Positions 42,298 to 56,102 of a stretch of DNA of 64,000 nt are shown here, piece by piece. This DNA comes from Acanthacorydalis orientalis. Its lineage: Eukaryota; Arthropoda; Insecta; Megaloptera; Corydalidae. A program made the translations under genes and the position numbers. The notes beneath the pieces were generated by a model. The model saw nothing but the letters and a program-made list of their open reading frames with translations. It ran no database searches and was not told the origin of the DNA. Location: contig CM068313.1 of assembly GCA_034766995.1 (NCBI GenBank), positions 20,988,012 through 21,052,011 of the forward strand, written 5' to 3'. The stretch's first letter is position 1, and each line of letters starts with the position of its first letter.

Positions 42298-44521
42298 CTA
42301 TACATATAGTTAGAATGCACTCACAGATTAATTTAAAAATTAATTTAAAATTGAATATTTAATATTATAAATTGGAAATTTACTTCTTGTGTATTTAATT
42401 CAAAGACAAATTAATGAGGGTTTTTTTTAAAAAAAAGGGTGTGTAATATAATAATCAGCATTAAATCTAATATTTTTTTCAAAAAATGTGTTTAGTAAAA
42501 TAATCCATATTGAAGCTAATATTTTAAAAATAAATTTTAATTGGAGATTAATTAAACAATTTATCGCAAAAAATAATATCTCATAAAATGTTAAATATAT
42601 CTTCAATAATGATATATGTGTGTGTGTATATATATATTTATATACTTTCGTGTGTGTGATAGAGAATATGAATCAATACAATTCTATATGTAAGGTAAAG
42701 AATCCACGCAATAAGGATTACAGTTCCACCTCCTTGAAAACTTGTTAATATGACGAAGCTTTCAACCAAACTGTGATTTAATATAAACCAATGACATCGC
42801 GGAAAATAAAGGATAATAATTGGGGTTGCTTATTCAAAGATATGAAATATTTGTCATGTTTATGTAACAAATTTGAAAATTATTTAATCTATATAGCTAT
42901 AATGATTAATTACTCAACGTAAGTTGTGTAATGTAGTTATTTAATTAAATTTATGATTATATAAATTTATGAACGGGTGTTATAATTTATTTTCAGCATA
43001 ATATTTGTTATTTCTTGTAGAGTGTTTTATTGTAATATACCCACAAGTAAAAAGATATTTTTAATTATATTATTTATTTTTAAAAAATAAATATATACCA
43101 ATAAAGCAATTGTAAAAAGAACCAATTTAAAATTCAAGCTTGTATATAATTTAATTACTTGTATATATACACTCGTTTTTAACAATTCGTTAATTAATAT
43201 TATATAATTGTGTATTTTGAAAAAATTTAAAACAACAATACTCAGTAAATAATTTTATTCACAGTACTGAATAATAGAAACCTCATTAAAATGAATTTTT
43301 AATTTTTCAGTAAACAAAACGTGTAAATGATTTTATCAAGTTGTTATGTATGTAAATATGTAATAAATAAACAACACAATAAACATCTACTATAACGTAT
43401 CAAACTATGTGTATATATTTGCTAAATTAGCGGAAATTTAGAAAACGCTCATTTGCAGATATGAGCTGATTTCATTTTATTGGAATGAGTATTGTATTCA
43501 ATAAATTTATTTTTATAGCTAAAAAGCAATCAGTATTGCATATATTTCCAGTTTAATTTGTGAAATATGAAGCTGTGATAATAGGTTTATATTGAATACG
43601 AATTCTACATATGTATGAATATTGATTCTGAAGTGATTTTATTAGATAAAAAGATATTTTGTATTTATACAATATAGAACTAAAATAATTTAATATTAAG
43701 ACTTTTTTATTAAAAAAAATGATATTTTTCCATACAAATGAGTAAAATTATATCTCCGAGATTCGTACAATATATTCAATAGATTTATCAATAAAATATT
43801 GATTCGCTTAGACCTTTTCTAGCCTGTTGAATGTAATAACTTTAACAAAATTGGCCATATTTGAACTATAACACTGCTTACACAAAAAGTGAATAGTACA
43901 ATTTGCTCATATAGTATGTATGGATTTTGAAGATTTTCGTTCGAACGATGATATGGTGCGAAAATGTTATAGTATTAGATTTATCTTTATATATTGTCAC
44001 AAGGACTTTTAAAAGTTACTATACATATATATATATGAATGTATGTGTGGGTATAAGTAAGAGTAAGTATGTGTATTCTTCATATATCTTCAATTGTACA
44101 AATTAATATTAAATTGTCAAGTATAAAAAACATTACTTCATTTTTTCTCATGAGTAGATACTTAATAAAATTAAGGCTTTTGTTTTTTTTAAAAAAAAAA
44201 ATATTTAAATACTATTATAAATAGAAAGTTAAATGGGTACAACAAACAAATTCAAGAAACATACAGGATAAGAATTATCGAGTTTGAAATAGAAAAGGAT
44301 GAAATCGATAGTTTCAAGAAGATAAGACAACAAAAATCATTGCAAGTCAAGAAATATAAGACAATCTGAAAAAGGATCGCAAATAGGTAATATAAAAGTA
44401 TCAGAATATCTGAATATTGATTAAATGGAAAAAATGTAGGATCCTTCAAATTGGAATAAATTAAAAAATATTTATTCAATGATGGATTTTCAGTCATACA
44501 TATGTAAATTCATATATACAT

Positions 44522-44562
<41 letters not shown>

Positions 44563-44724
44563 GTAGTTACTAAAGTGGGGTAATACATAAAAATGGAATA
44601 TGGAAAAAAACATAATATATGACACATTATTTACAATGTGGACTATAAGGAGTGTAGATGCGAGGTTCACAAAAATCTGCAACCAAACTGTCATTCACTC
44701 TTACTCTTTCTCTCTCTCTCTCTC

Positions 44725-44789
<65 letters not shown>

Positions 44790-45017
44790 TGTTATATAAT
44801 TAAACTTATTTTCTCTTAATACCATATATCTTTTTACCGAAATTAAAAACTTTATACGCATAAACAGTTTTGATAATGATGTGACATCAAAAGAATATCG
44901 TTTCATTACAATATAAATTAATATCTCGTCCACACTTGTATTCTTTGTATGAAATCTCTGTCTTTTCTTAATGTTCATTCATCCATCTATCCAACCACTC
45001 TTCACGATCTATAGAGG

Positions 45018-45378
45018 TCAAGCCAAACAATTGGGTTGGCGTGTCCTGCAGGTCAAATGACATACATACAAACATAAAGGCCACACTGTCTTGGTAGTAT
45101 GTACACAAAGCACAATGTCCTTTCCTCTCACTATGTTGACAATTCTTGGGTCACACAATATAACATCAATCATGTTATCAGTAATGTCCGCAGGCGTAAG
45201 TAAAACGAGACAAACGCTATTTTTGTACACGCCAGTAGTATGGTTGTTCTTTTTTAAAACTAAGTCGATGTTTGCTCCAGCGGTCAAAAATATAAAATCA
45301 ACCAAAGTCAATATAAATCGAAGCTTGGTAGTACATTTATATAGGAGACAAAAGTACCATCATCACATTCTCTTTTGA
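45018..45378. other. Unassigned open frames on both strands
   Basis: Overlapping frames of about 95 codons exist on both strands (45018-45311 minus, 45091-45378 plus) in a block of normal complexity. The minus frame reads smoothly (T-A-G-A-N-I-D, T-P-A-D-I-T-D-N) but I recognise no family. There are no splice sites or promoter that favour either strand. Confidence 0.15.
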
Positions 45379-45678
45379 TTTTTTTATTTATTTATTATAA
45401 TAAAGTTTGAGAAAATTTAATTCAGCTTTCTTTTAGCGAAATTTTCACTTACATGCATAAATAAATCAAAATCTTAAATAAAAATTGAAATAATCATTTT
45501 AATATTTTTCAGAATATTTTTTTTTAAATAACTTTTATTTCTTTAAAAAATAATTGATTACATAATTTCATCAATAGTTTAGAAAATTATAAGAGTTAAT
45601 AAAGACAGTAAATCAACTTATAACTAGAAATTGTAATAATAAATTAAATTTTACTTTATCTCTGTCTGTCTCTGTCTC

Positions 45679-45732
45679 GATTTCGATTTATACGGTACTT
45701 TTGGGGAACAAATTTACCGTGTAAATCGGAGG

Positions 45733-45733
<1 letters not shown>
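45679..45733 (-). repeat. Dispersed palindromic repeat, copy 1
   Basis: Reverse-complemented, this reads ACCTCCGATTTACACGG, then AAATTTGTTCCCCAAAAG, then TACCGTATAAATCG. It is itself a hairpin (CGATTTATACGGTA against TTACCGTGTAAATCG). It matches 49428-49488 in the opposite orientation. It may be the subterminal palindrome of a Tigger/pogo-type transposon. Confidence 0.6.
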
Positions 45734-45767
<34 letters not shown>

Positions 45768-46883
45768 TAGATAGATACACAATACATGAGACAATATTTA
45801 TATCTATAAACATTGCTACTCCTAATATCCATTAGAACATTTTCCAAATATTGGACCTATTCTTATTGATATAAGTATAAATCTTGACATGAACGTAAAG
45901 AAAAATATGATAAAAGACATTGATAAAATAAACATACAATTGTCTTGGGATTTGATGCTCATTTTAAGAGTATGACAAAAGACTAATAATATTTCACATA
46001 CTTTTTCAATCAGAGCCGTTCCCCTTATAACGATTTCGTTGGAAAAATATATAATATTTTTTACTCAACATAAAATTCAATAAACTTGATATTGGGAATA
46101 CTTCGACTTCCTTTTGTAATATATAAAGGAAACTGAATTTTCAAATATTTATATTCTTTTAAAATTAAAATTATATACTTTTGAGAAGAACTGATCTTGA
46201 ATATTGTTTTTCAAGTTGTTTCACTGAATATTCTGTAATACATCGTAAGATTTTTTTTATTTTTATTACAGTGTTTCATAATATTTCAGAAAAATATGTA
46301 GAAAACAAAACTATAATACACATATATTAAAATAGCTTCTAAATTTAGAAGAAATATTTTTTTTGGATAAATACCAACGTAAAAATCCTGTTTGTGCTCG
46401 AGAAGCAGAAAATGATAAAATATTTATAACTGAGTATTACTATGTACATTACATATATTTATATAGAGGTTACTCAATGACATTTTTTTAATTCCATATT
46501 TATTATAATTTTACGCTATTAACTAATATAATATCTTATCTAAAAGTAAGATCACTTTTAAATGTAACTGATAAGTTATTTTATACGGAAAAAAACATTT
46601 CATACACACATAGCATAAATTATCTCATTAATCAATACAGAACATATATTCGAATACTTGCACAACAAATTCGCTTAAAGTTTGAAATGTAGTTTCATTA
46701 ATTTTTGTAATAATGTACACATTATTGAATACAAAGCGATTCGAAGTTGCAACGTACATTATGAACAAATTCATCTTGAGCTTCATAAAATTTCACGTTC
46801 AAGTTTCAACAACAAGTCTACAGAGAAATAATTTGAAAAGTTTCATAAGAATGTCGAGAGTAACTTCTTGCAAAATTGTTTTC

Positions 46884-47062
46884 TTCTGCAGCTAAATCTT
46901 AAAGAGCATTGTGTTTGTGACATTGAGTCAGTGACTGAATACACGCCTTCATCGACAACAATTTCACAGCAGGATGTTACGTTTTGTACGTTTTGTCGAT
47001 GTTATAAGAAAAGTGCAGCGTCCAAACATAGTTCTTTGACCAAACGTCAGTATTACACTTAA
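46884..47062 (+). CDS. Possible terminal exon, Cys-rich, unassigned
   Basis: A good acceptor (polypyrimidine run then CTGCAG) at about 46891 opens a frame of about 55 codons to TAA. The frame has a C-x-C...C-x-x-C-x-C pattern (H-C-V-C, then F-C-T-F-C-R-C-Y). TMEM9-type proteins have a comparable C-x-C / C-x-x-C-x-C luminal pattern, but this likeness is weak and may be chance. No upstream exon was found. It could equally be a pseudogene piece or non-coding DNA of raised complexity. Confidence 0.18.
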
Positions 47063-48475
47063 ATTTATTTATATATGTATCCAATTCAAGAGTTTATTTG
47101 AAATATTTTACATTTATAAGACAGTTTTGTAATGGAAAAAAACACTTAACTTCGTTTTTATAATATATGATGATAAATTTAGTAAAAAATAAATTAATAA
47201 CTGTCTTAGATTTAATTATGTTCACATTCTTTTAACGAACTATTCCTAATTCAATCAGGAATTCTCTCTGTGAGCGGCTATTATGTAAATACAATTATTT
47301 GTAATTAAAACTTTTGTGTATCAGTTTATAAATTAAATAAAATTTTATTTCAATTGATTCCTTACGATGTCAAAAAAATTACATACGATTCTATAACTAA
47401 TAAATAATAATATATCTTATTCAAAAGATTTCTTTAAATTAATTCAAATATCTATTATATTCAAATAAATATTTTCTTATATTTTTCTACTGAAACTTTT
47501 AAAATTTTTTTTAAAATAAATTGATTTTTAAATAAATATAAAATAAAAAATATCATATATTCCATCCGCATGATCCCTAAATTGTAATATAGTAAAGTAA
47601 TTGAAATAAAAAATAATTTATTATTTCCTTAAATTTCTTATCCCACTAGTTTTTTTTTCAAGATATCTACTCTTAAAATATTATCTTGTCATTGCTAAAC
47701 TATGAATTATATTTTTAAATAATAATTTTTAAAAAATCTATTCTGGACAAAATTATTTTAGTAATTTCATATAACATGTCATTTTACATTTTTAATTAAA
47801 ATATAATCATGTAAAGCCTAATAAAACGAAGCAAAAATATATTTAGTTAATTCTGAAATAAAATAATAAAAATAATTTAAAATAGATTTAGATTATTTTT
47901 AGAATAAATAAAAGACCAAAATATGAATTAATGTATGATAAGGTAATGAAAATCGTGATGTATAAGAATTAATGAATAAAAATCCTAATTGCTGTGAAAA
48001 TGTTTGAAATAAAAACTCAATGTGTATTAAAATATAGTACAAGTAAATATATTTTCTTATTTTTCGTGTTAATTCTCTATTGTGAACAATTAATTTTCAC
48101 TGTCACTTAATTTTAATAACATTACCTTGAATTAAAAAAGAGAGAAAAAACGAAACACTTCATATTTTTGTATATAAATAAAATAATGAATAGTTATGAG
48201 TTACAACGAGAATGAACAACATCTGAAATTAATTACCCTGGGTACTTGGTGAAACCATATTTTTAAATAAAAAATACTTGCTTAAATTCCAGGAAAAATA
48301 TTTTTTGTGGAATTTAACTGAGTATTTACATTTATCTTAATTAGTTTAAATAACATGCGGACAAACAAGCTCATGATAAAATTATAATCACTTCAAATAA
48401 TACTTGTTTATATTTCATGCACAAGCATATTCTTGATCATTTTCAATTCAGTGCCATTTATAATCATTCAGTTTC

Positions 48476-48506
48476 AAAATCATGTTAATTTTATTAACAT
48501 GATTTT
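48476..48506. repeat. Perfect hairpin, 14-bp arms
   Basis: AAAATCATGTTAAT (48476-48489) pairs perfectly with 48493-48506 across TTT. It is followed by A rather than a U-run, so a Pol III terminator is not indicated. Confidence 0.55.
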
Positions 48507-48752
48507 AGATAAGAGGAGAAAAGGGAACAGTGAACAGTGTTTGCCTCTTAGTTACATCCGGACCTTCAAGTGTCATTAGACATACAAGAACACATGCTAA
48601 TTAGATAAGGGATTAGTGCGAAGTAATATCGCCACCAATTCTGTACCGCTAACAAGACGAAACCTCGCTTCATTTGAAACAATATTCGCGTGATTTGAAC
48701 CCATTATCTTCCACCATCCGGTAATAAACATACCCCTGTTGCCTGATAGTGT

Positions 48753-48877
<125 letters not shown>

Positions 48878-49427
48878 CATGTACAAACATGTGTGTGGAT
48901 ATATGTGGCTGCAAAATGATAAACACACGAACAAACATATTTTACGTAATTTACACATACATAGTCTAATTTTAGTCATTTAAAGTCTATTCATGTAGTA
49001 GGTAAAGGTACTTCAATAATATTTATAATATTATTATTATTTTATAAAAAGGCCATATATTATTTTGAGATAGCAATCAAGAACGGTGTCTGTAATTTTG
49101 TCCCCTTTGTTTATACTGTAAAAAGTATCGATCTTGAACAAAGTAAGGTTGAATTTTTTCGTGCATTTCTGTACTATATGTATAATCATTGCAAGCTTTT
49201 ATAAAATATTCATAATATATTAAAACTTGGACGATTGAAACGATTTGATTATTTGGCGACATCAATTAATGTCTTCTTATTGTTAAAATTGTTAATTTTA
49301 TGAGCACTTTAAAACTTATATATTGTTAATAATTTATGGCTCTCTGTACTTTAATCTAATAGAAAACTGCTTTAAATACATTTACATTTATACATATACA
49401 TTTATATATATATATATATATATATAT

Positions 49428-49488
49428 AACCCCCGATTTATATGATAAATTTGTTCCCTAAAAGTATCGTATAAATTGAAATCTAGCA
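49428..49488 (+). repeat. Dispersed palindromic repeat, copy 2
   Basis: ACCCCCGATTTATATG, AAATTTGTTCCCTAAAAG and TATCGTATAAATTGAAATC appear in order, matching the reverse complement of 45679-45733 with few differences. Each copy would extend away from the other, so they are not two ends of one element. Confidence 0.6.
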
Positions 49489-50149
49489 ATTTGAGTCCAC
49501 ATGACAAATTAAAAATAACGGATAAGTTTTACAAATCCGAAATGAAACAATATTTTTTATTTGTAATAAAACTAGAGAATACATATAAAAAACTTATTTG
49601 AAAAATTCTACAAATATACCTGTTGGTGTTACCTCTTACTATAAATATTTTATACATTTTACGGCTGGTCGGACGGGATAGAACGAAGGCAACGAAAGTA
49701 CGTGATTTATAATTACACAACACTTTATGGAATGTTTTTCAAAGCTGATTCTTTCAAGTAGAAATCCGTACTGATATTTATAGAGCACATTTCTTTAAAT
49801 TATTATTTTTTCTATAGCCAACACTATTTACGCTGTTATTATCTCGAATTGATACCGTTACTCAAGTTCAGAAGGAAAAAATGCCAAGTTGAGATTTTGT
49901 ATTATCGTTAGGATGCAAGGAAGCAAGAAACTCTTTACAGTGGTGTGTTTTCATGTTATTTTACACAGTAGTGTAAATGGAGAGGTTTTTTTTTAAATGC
50001 GCATAGAAATGTTTTAAAACAATTTATTTTTGAATTCTGTGACAGTGTTAAACTAAAATAGCGTCGAGCAAATGGAAATTTTTTCACATTCCTTCAACCA
50101 TATTAAATCGAAACCGTGCAATTCTAGTATTGTGTAATTCAACGGTTAG

Positions 50150-50201
<52 letters not shown>

Positions 50202-51543
50202 ATATATATGTTATACATTCGAATAAAAAAATGAAACATTCCAAGAGAAAATAATTTCTAAATTTATAAGAGTAGTTCGAATTAGTATTTATTTGGATTA
50301 ATATTTTTAAATTTTTATAATTAGAAGACTGTAAGAAGAGTAACTTAAAAAAGAATTTATAAATTTTTTATACAAAAATGGGACCGGAAGTAAAAAAATA
50401 ACAGTTTTAATAATTCAAAAAAATTAAGTATTCTATTGCTAAATAAACTATATACCATTTAATGATAACAACAAATTGTCTTTCATTTTTATAAAACCTA
50501 CTTTTATTATAATTATTTACGTAAAAGTATATATATATATATACACATATATATATATATATAAGAGAAAGAAAACAAAAAATTTCTAAGAAAATATATC
50601 GTGCTAAAAATATACAGACTATATAATAAAATGAAAAATATAATTCAAAGAAACGAGCTATTTCTAAACTTTAAATGTGCCCAACTAAACATAATTTTTT
50701 TATATTAGTGGAAAAAAATGTTACAAATAGTCGATTATATACATAAAATAGCAAAATTTTCCACGCAGTACTTTTTTTATGTATCTATTTTCGTAAAACA
50801 ACAAGTAAGATTATGTAAAAAGGTTGGATATAAAACTGAATATATGAGAATAAAAAAGATTCGTTACATTATTCAGTCTTATGTATATCGAATTTTTATA
50901 CATTAAAACATAAAAATGAACAAAATTTCTAATAAAAATACACAACTTACATTTTCCCATAATATAGTTATATTTTCTCCTTGAATAATTCCTGTGTATG
51001 TTAAATTATAAAATAAGAAGCTATTCTTAAATCATTACCATTGTTTAAAAACAAATAGACTAATTAATTTTAAATTATTATCATATATATTTTCTATTAA
51101 CCCCTTAATATACGGATTAATTGAAATTCGAAATGATTAAAAAATACTGTTCATTTTTCAGCTTAATATTTCGTGTAAGCTTAACAAAGAAAATAATATT
51201 TATACATTGTTGAATATTATAATTCAATACTAATAACCAAAATTAATAAAGAATAATTAAATAACAAATTAAACAATTATTCAATAGTCTTGTAAAATAT
51301 GAATCTTTTCGAAACATTCTGGTGAATGTAGAGGTATTTGACATTTTTTACAGCGCCGTGTGGTTTCGCTTTTTACATTATTTTTTGAGCAGACGTGACG
51401 TCTCTTTGCAGGATGTTACTTTTTACCAGTGGAAAGGCATATGTTCAGGAAAATGTGTCCTCACTCGAATAGTCCATTTAGCTTTCACTGTCACTTTTGT
51501 ACAAATTCAAAACAGACATGTTGCAGGGTTCGTTTTTATGGTT

Positions 51544-51594
<51 letters not shown>

Positions 51595-52084
51595 GTTTCA
51601 TTGTAACATTTGCTTTGTAGCTGCACTAAAGCGAATTAAATCTGCATGCATCTCAGAGACGTCATGTTTACATTGGCACAATAAGAAATTACACTAAGAA
51701 ACACATAACGTGTCAGAGACATTTTTATATGTCACGGGATTAATAAAAAAAATATGAAATATCAATATTCTTAACTAAAAAAAATATTTGTGTAAATATA
51801 TATTAAAGAAGACATAAAAAATTATCAATTTTTTCTGCTTTCATATATGTGTCTAATTTAAAAAATAACTGTTATAATTGAATAACAACATTGTTTGTTC
51901 TCGCCTTGAATGAGTGGATCGTAAGGTTTCTACCCTCTTTCTTTCCAATTTGCGAACTGTTCTATATATACACGGACATTGTCATCGAATTAATAAATAG
52001 GCGTAAACAATTCGACACGTTTGCGATTCTTGGAATCATTGAAAACCTACGAGTATGTTTGCTATAAATAAATAGTCGCGATGG

Positions 52085-52345
52085 TAATATCATCTTCGTT
52101 GCGTGAAACAACACAATCATCCATACTCGTAAAATACCGATATGTATTTTGACATGTTCACAATGTCGTTACCTTTGCGAAGTTCCAACAACAGGAGAGC
52201 ATTAACTCAACACGAATGAACTGTGGCGGCGCGTATATTTTCATGCGTCATAGTCGCGCGGAGATTTGCTTGATACGCGTAGCGCGTTTTTTTCACACGG
52301 CCATATTTACGTGATAGCGAAATAGGCGTTTCCGGCGGATATTTG
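52085..52345. promoter_or_regulatory. CpG-rich block, possible promoter or enhancer
   Basis: The densest CpG cluster in the window includes GGCGGCGCG, AGTCGCGCGGAG, ATACGCGTAGCGCG and TTTCCGGCGG. It ends just before an unassigned 65-codon ORF at 52348-52545. The contrast with the flanks is strong. The function is inferred from composition alone. Confidence 0.33.
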
Positions 52346-52840
52346 AAATGCAAAAAGATGATTTCCAGTTATGTCGTGACACGTCTGGTCTGATTTGCAT
52401 GAACTGTTTTAAGGCATGTTTGCATATCGCGTTCACATTGAAACATAATATCACATTTCATCTTTGTCTGATTTGTACTTTGTGCAGGTTAGTTGATAAA
52501 TATTTGCCGTATACAGTTTTTTACCAGCATGTGTCAATAATATAGGGGCGTTGTGTGTTTCAATTGATGTTTTATTTACATATTTTCTACTTCTCACATT
52601 TTTTACTATAGTATTGTTTAATTTAAATTACGTTTTATTTGATAACAAATAACGATAAATAATTTAATTGCAAACAAGCCGGTGATAGAATCAATTTTCA
52701 ACTAATAGGCTAAAAAGAATCAATTATTTATGTATATTAGATTCCGTAAATTGTTTTTTTAGGGTAAAATTGGATTCATATCATTTTATATACTAGCATT
52801 ATAGAGTATAAATAATTTTAAAATTTGTCTTACATCATCA
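52346..52840. other. Stretch between CpG-rich block and Tigger element
   Basis: It begins with a 65-codon frame (52348-52545, five to seven Cys, no known family). The frame may be real or chance. The rest is AT-rich with nothing recognisable. Confidence 0.4.
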
Positions 52841-52976
52841 CACTAGAACTCTAATTATCCGGTAACCCGATTATCCGGCTAGATAATTATAAAGTATATA
52901 TAAATAATAGTATTTAATCACAAAAAACTAAAATGTTGCAAGAAATAATCTACTGCCATGTTTATATAGACATACT

Positions 52977-53033
<57 letters not shown>

Positions 53034-53134
53034 AATTACGTTGCTATATATATGATAATAATTACATAGATAAAATGATTTTTAAAAAAAATGTTTATTG
53101 TTTCATTCGATTGCATGTGCAAGCTTATAATTGA

Positions 53135-53200
53135 GAAGTGGGCGAACGCAGCTAACCAGGGGGTTGATGAGCAAAGCGAGCAGGGGGCGAAGCTCCCTAG
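53135..53200 (+). mobile_element. Helitron-like 3' terminus
   Basis: A sharply GC-rich stretch ends in a hairpin, GGGGGC-GAA-GCTCCC with one mismatch, that runs into CTAG at 53197-53200 followed by T. A 3' GC hairpin and a CTRR end inserted before T are Helitron hallmarks. It differs strongly in composition from the AT-rich Tigger relic around it. The 5' TC end was not found, so only the terminus is claimed. Confidence 0.45.
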
Positions 53201-53402
53201 TGTGTATATATGTACACGTTATAATGCTAGACCAGAGAAATCATTTTTTTGTTTTAACATAAACAATCTTATTATGAGTGATTAAAATTGAGATTAAAAT
53301 TTTTTTGCTGGCACATGCTGGAATATTTTTCAGTACATTTCGATTTCGTTCTTAAATCAGTCAACATTTAACCATTTACCTGATTGTTGCTTGAATTATT
53401 CG

Positions 53403-53859
53403 AAGATCATTGAGGAAGTTATGGATTGAAAATCTAGAAACTTGTACTATAGAAGCTGTTGCTTATCCGTCTACATCTAGTGTTGCTACAGAGGATGTTA
53501 ATGTCATTCCTAGTGAGACACAATTTTTAGATATTTTACACTAGATACCTAATTGTTCAGATTGTGATGATGACATCCAAGAATGACTAAACAGAGATGC
53601 GAATAAAGTTTGATACCAAATTTTAAATGTCGACGAATTTGTTAGACAAGTTTTTCAAGATGAAACAATTGAATACGACGAGAACGAAGAAAGAACTTCG
53701 AACCAGTTAACAATTAACCATGCTAATGTCATCAAGGCAGTTGAAAATATAGTGAAATATTTAGAAGAATCGGATGAGACTAATGACCTGAAGAAACAAG
53801 CTCTACTGTGACATATCAGAGATATAACGGCAATTAAACTACTTTCTTCCAAGAAATAA
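53403..53859 (+). pseudogene. Tigger/pogo transposase C-terminal remnant
   Basis: A single reading frame starting S-L-R-K-L-W-I-E-N runs about 150 codons with four internal stops. It is rich in acidic residues (D-D-D-I-Q-E, E-Y-D-E-N-E-E) and ends before a poly-A stretch. This matches the acidic tail that follows the DDE domain in Tigger/jerky-type transposases, where a W-x-K-L-W motif precedes such a tail. The N-terminal CENP-B-type DNA-binding region and the DDE core are missing. The long reverse-strand frame at 53655-53888 is its shadow. Confidence 0.7.
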
Positions 53860-54231
53860 AAAAAAATTGATTCTTTTTCTAAATACATTTTTAAACCAAA
53901 AAACTACGTACATATACATATATACATACTATGTATAATAACTACATAACTTAATTATGTGTGCATAGTTATTTAATTAATTCAAAAACCCATACAATCT
54001 GCTTATCCATAAAATTCATTATCCAGCGTAACCTCTCGGACGATTATGCGGAATAATTAGAGTTCTACTATACTTAAATTCATTTTTTATTAAAAATTCA
54101 AATATGTAATAAATACAAACTTGAAGAAACTATTAATAACACAAAACACAATACCTAAAAAGTTAACAAAATTACTAAAGTGTAACAATAACAAACACTA
54201 ATATTTATACACCTCTATAGTAGTAGTAGTA

Positions 54232-54278
<47 letters not shown>

Positions 54279-54714
54279 TATCGTTGTTGTATATTTTCAA
54301 TAATATATTAATTTAAATAAAAATATGAAACTATTTATAAAATACTTTGTTTAAATACAAAAACAATGTGGTATAAATAGAGCATATTACATATTAATAG
54401 AAGTATTTAACAATGTAAATTTTAAGAATTTACCTTAAATAATGCTAACAATACATGACACGATTAATTCTGTTTGAAATTTTTTTTTTATAGAATGAAC
54501 CATTTTAATGTATAATTTATAAGTTAACATTTATGATATGTTTTTTTTATAAATGTACTATTATAATTTTTCCGTGACAACTTAATTTTATTTAAATATT
54601 GCAACATTGTAATATATTTGAGTATGTCAAAAAACATATATTTGTTGTTTCGTTTTAACATAATACTAACTTCTTTTCTATTGTAAATTCTAGAAATTGA
54701 TTTATGAAATAAAA

Positions 54715-54768
<54 letters not shown>

Positions 54769-55999
54769 AATCAAGATGTATAGTAAAGTTATAATTAAGT
54801 ATTCATTTGTAATATTGAATTGAAGTCCAAAAAATCATTCATTAAAAAACAGTGAACATGAGCTGTCAAAAACAATTAATGCAAATAAAAAAGTGTTATT
54901 TTCGTATTAACAGATCACATTTCGGAAAAAAAAACCTCTACAACGAATATCGATTTTCTATTAGTATTTTTAAATTCCGTTTTATTAAAATATATACTAA
55001 AAATCGGTTAATGTTCCAGTCATATCAAAGAAAATTATGTACAGTTTTCGTAGTCATGCAAAGTTACGTGAAGCTGTCAATAACCATGCTACATTTCCAT
55101 AATTTATTCTTTCAAAAAACGGTTTATTAAATAAGTCAAATTTTGTGACATATTTGGTGTAATGATATTTTAAACGATTGTGCGAATTTATGCCGAAATT
55201 GGATGTTTTTTATACACTCATAATGTTTTTTCTAAAAGGGGTTTTTAGTTTATTAAACATCTAATTGTGTACATAGCAATTTTAATTAATGTACTCTGTT
55301 GAATAATTTGAAACTATTTTCTATTTAATAGAAATTAAAAAAGAACGAATAAAAACTTTCACAAAGCCGTAAAAATTAAATTATCTTACAATTTACTTTG
55401 AAGTAGTTAATTTTTGCGTGTAATTAGGATACACACTAGAATGTATTATTTAATTTAATTAAAATGAGAGAAAACTAAATAAAAGTTTAAAATAAATAAT
55501 TTGATTAAAATAAACTACCATTTAATTGCATTTCATTTTATGCTGTCTTCAAATTTTGTTTAAACAACTTAGAATTTCATTTCTTTAACAAAATAGACAT
55601 AAAAATGTTTATGATATCAAGTATAAAAAAACATCTTGACTTAATTTACTAAAACTACAACTAGAAAATTTTTATTTTAACACATCGCACTTGAGTTAAT
55701 GAAATTAAATTCAAATAAAATTAAATTGATAATATTGTAACTTTTCGTGCAATAATTCAATTGCATTTCTTTTTTACAAACTTAATATAAAATTAAGTGT
55801 AATTAATTTTAATTTATACATTACAAGTGTTTATTAAGAAGTTACATTTCCTATTTTTTTAAAATTGTCCCTCACAAAGTTTTTGAAATTTAATATTTAA
55901 CTTTCTAGAAGAAAACATTTTCTCATGGTTATAAATTAAAATAATCAGTAATTTAAATATTTCATAAGTTTTTATTACTGTAACAAACATAGACTTCCT

Positions 56000-56007
56000 T
56001 TATATAT

Positions 56008-56064
<57 letters not shown>

Positions 56065-56102
56065 CATATGTATGTATATATGAGTATGCGTGTGAGAGAG
56101 AG
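56000..56102. repeat. (TA)n/(GA)n compound microsatellite
   Basis: TA tract with ATGT interruptions, ending in GAGAGAGAG. Confidence 0.9.

Larger units (their letters stand above)
52841..54070 (+). mobile_element. Pogo/Tigger-like DNA transposon, internally deleted
   Basis: The left end begins CACTAGAACTCTAATTATCC, and the right end, reverse-complemented, begins TAGTAGAACTCTAATTAT. These are inverted repeats of about 20 bp with the AGAACTCTAATTATCCG core of Tigger/pogo elements. Flanks are CA on the left and TA on the right, consistent with a mutated TA target duplication. At 1.23 kb it is about half the autonomous length. Only the C-terminal part of the transposase remains. A (TA)n tract (52978-53030) and a GC-rich Helitron-like end (to 53200) lie inside. 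Confidence 0.85.

Noticed and set aside
48660..48700. tRNA-like B box on the minus strand (GGGTTCAAATCAC)
   Set aside because: No matching A box, no cloverleaf and no U-run at the expected distance, so neither a tRNA nor a SINE can be supported.
51322..51606. 94-codon plus frame starting in complex sequence
   Set aside because: It runs into (TA)n, its splice-like sites do not give a consistent exon, and no family matches.
53655..53888. 77-codon minus frame
   Set aside because: Antisense shadow of the Tigger transposase tail.
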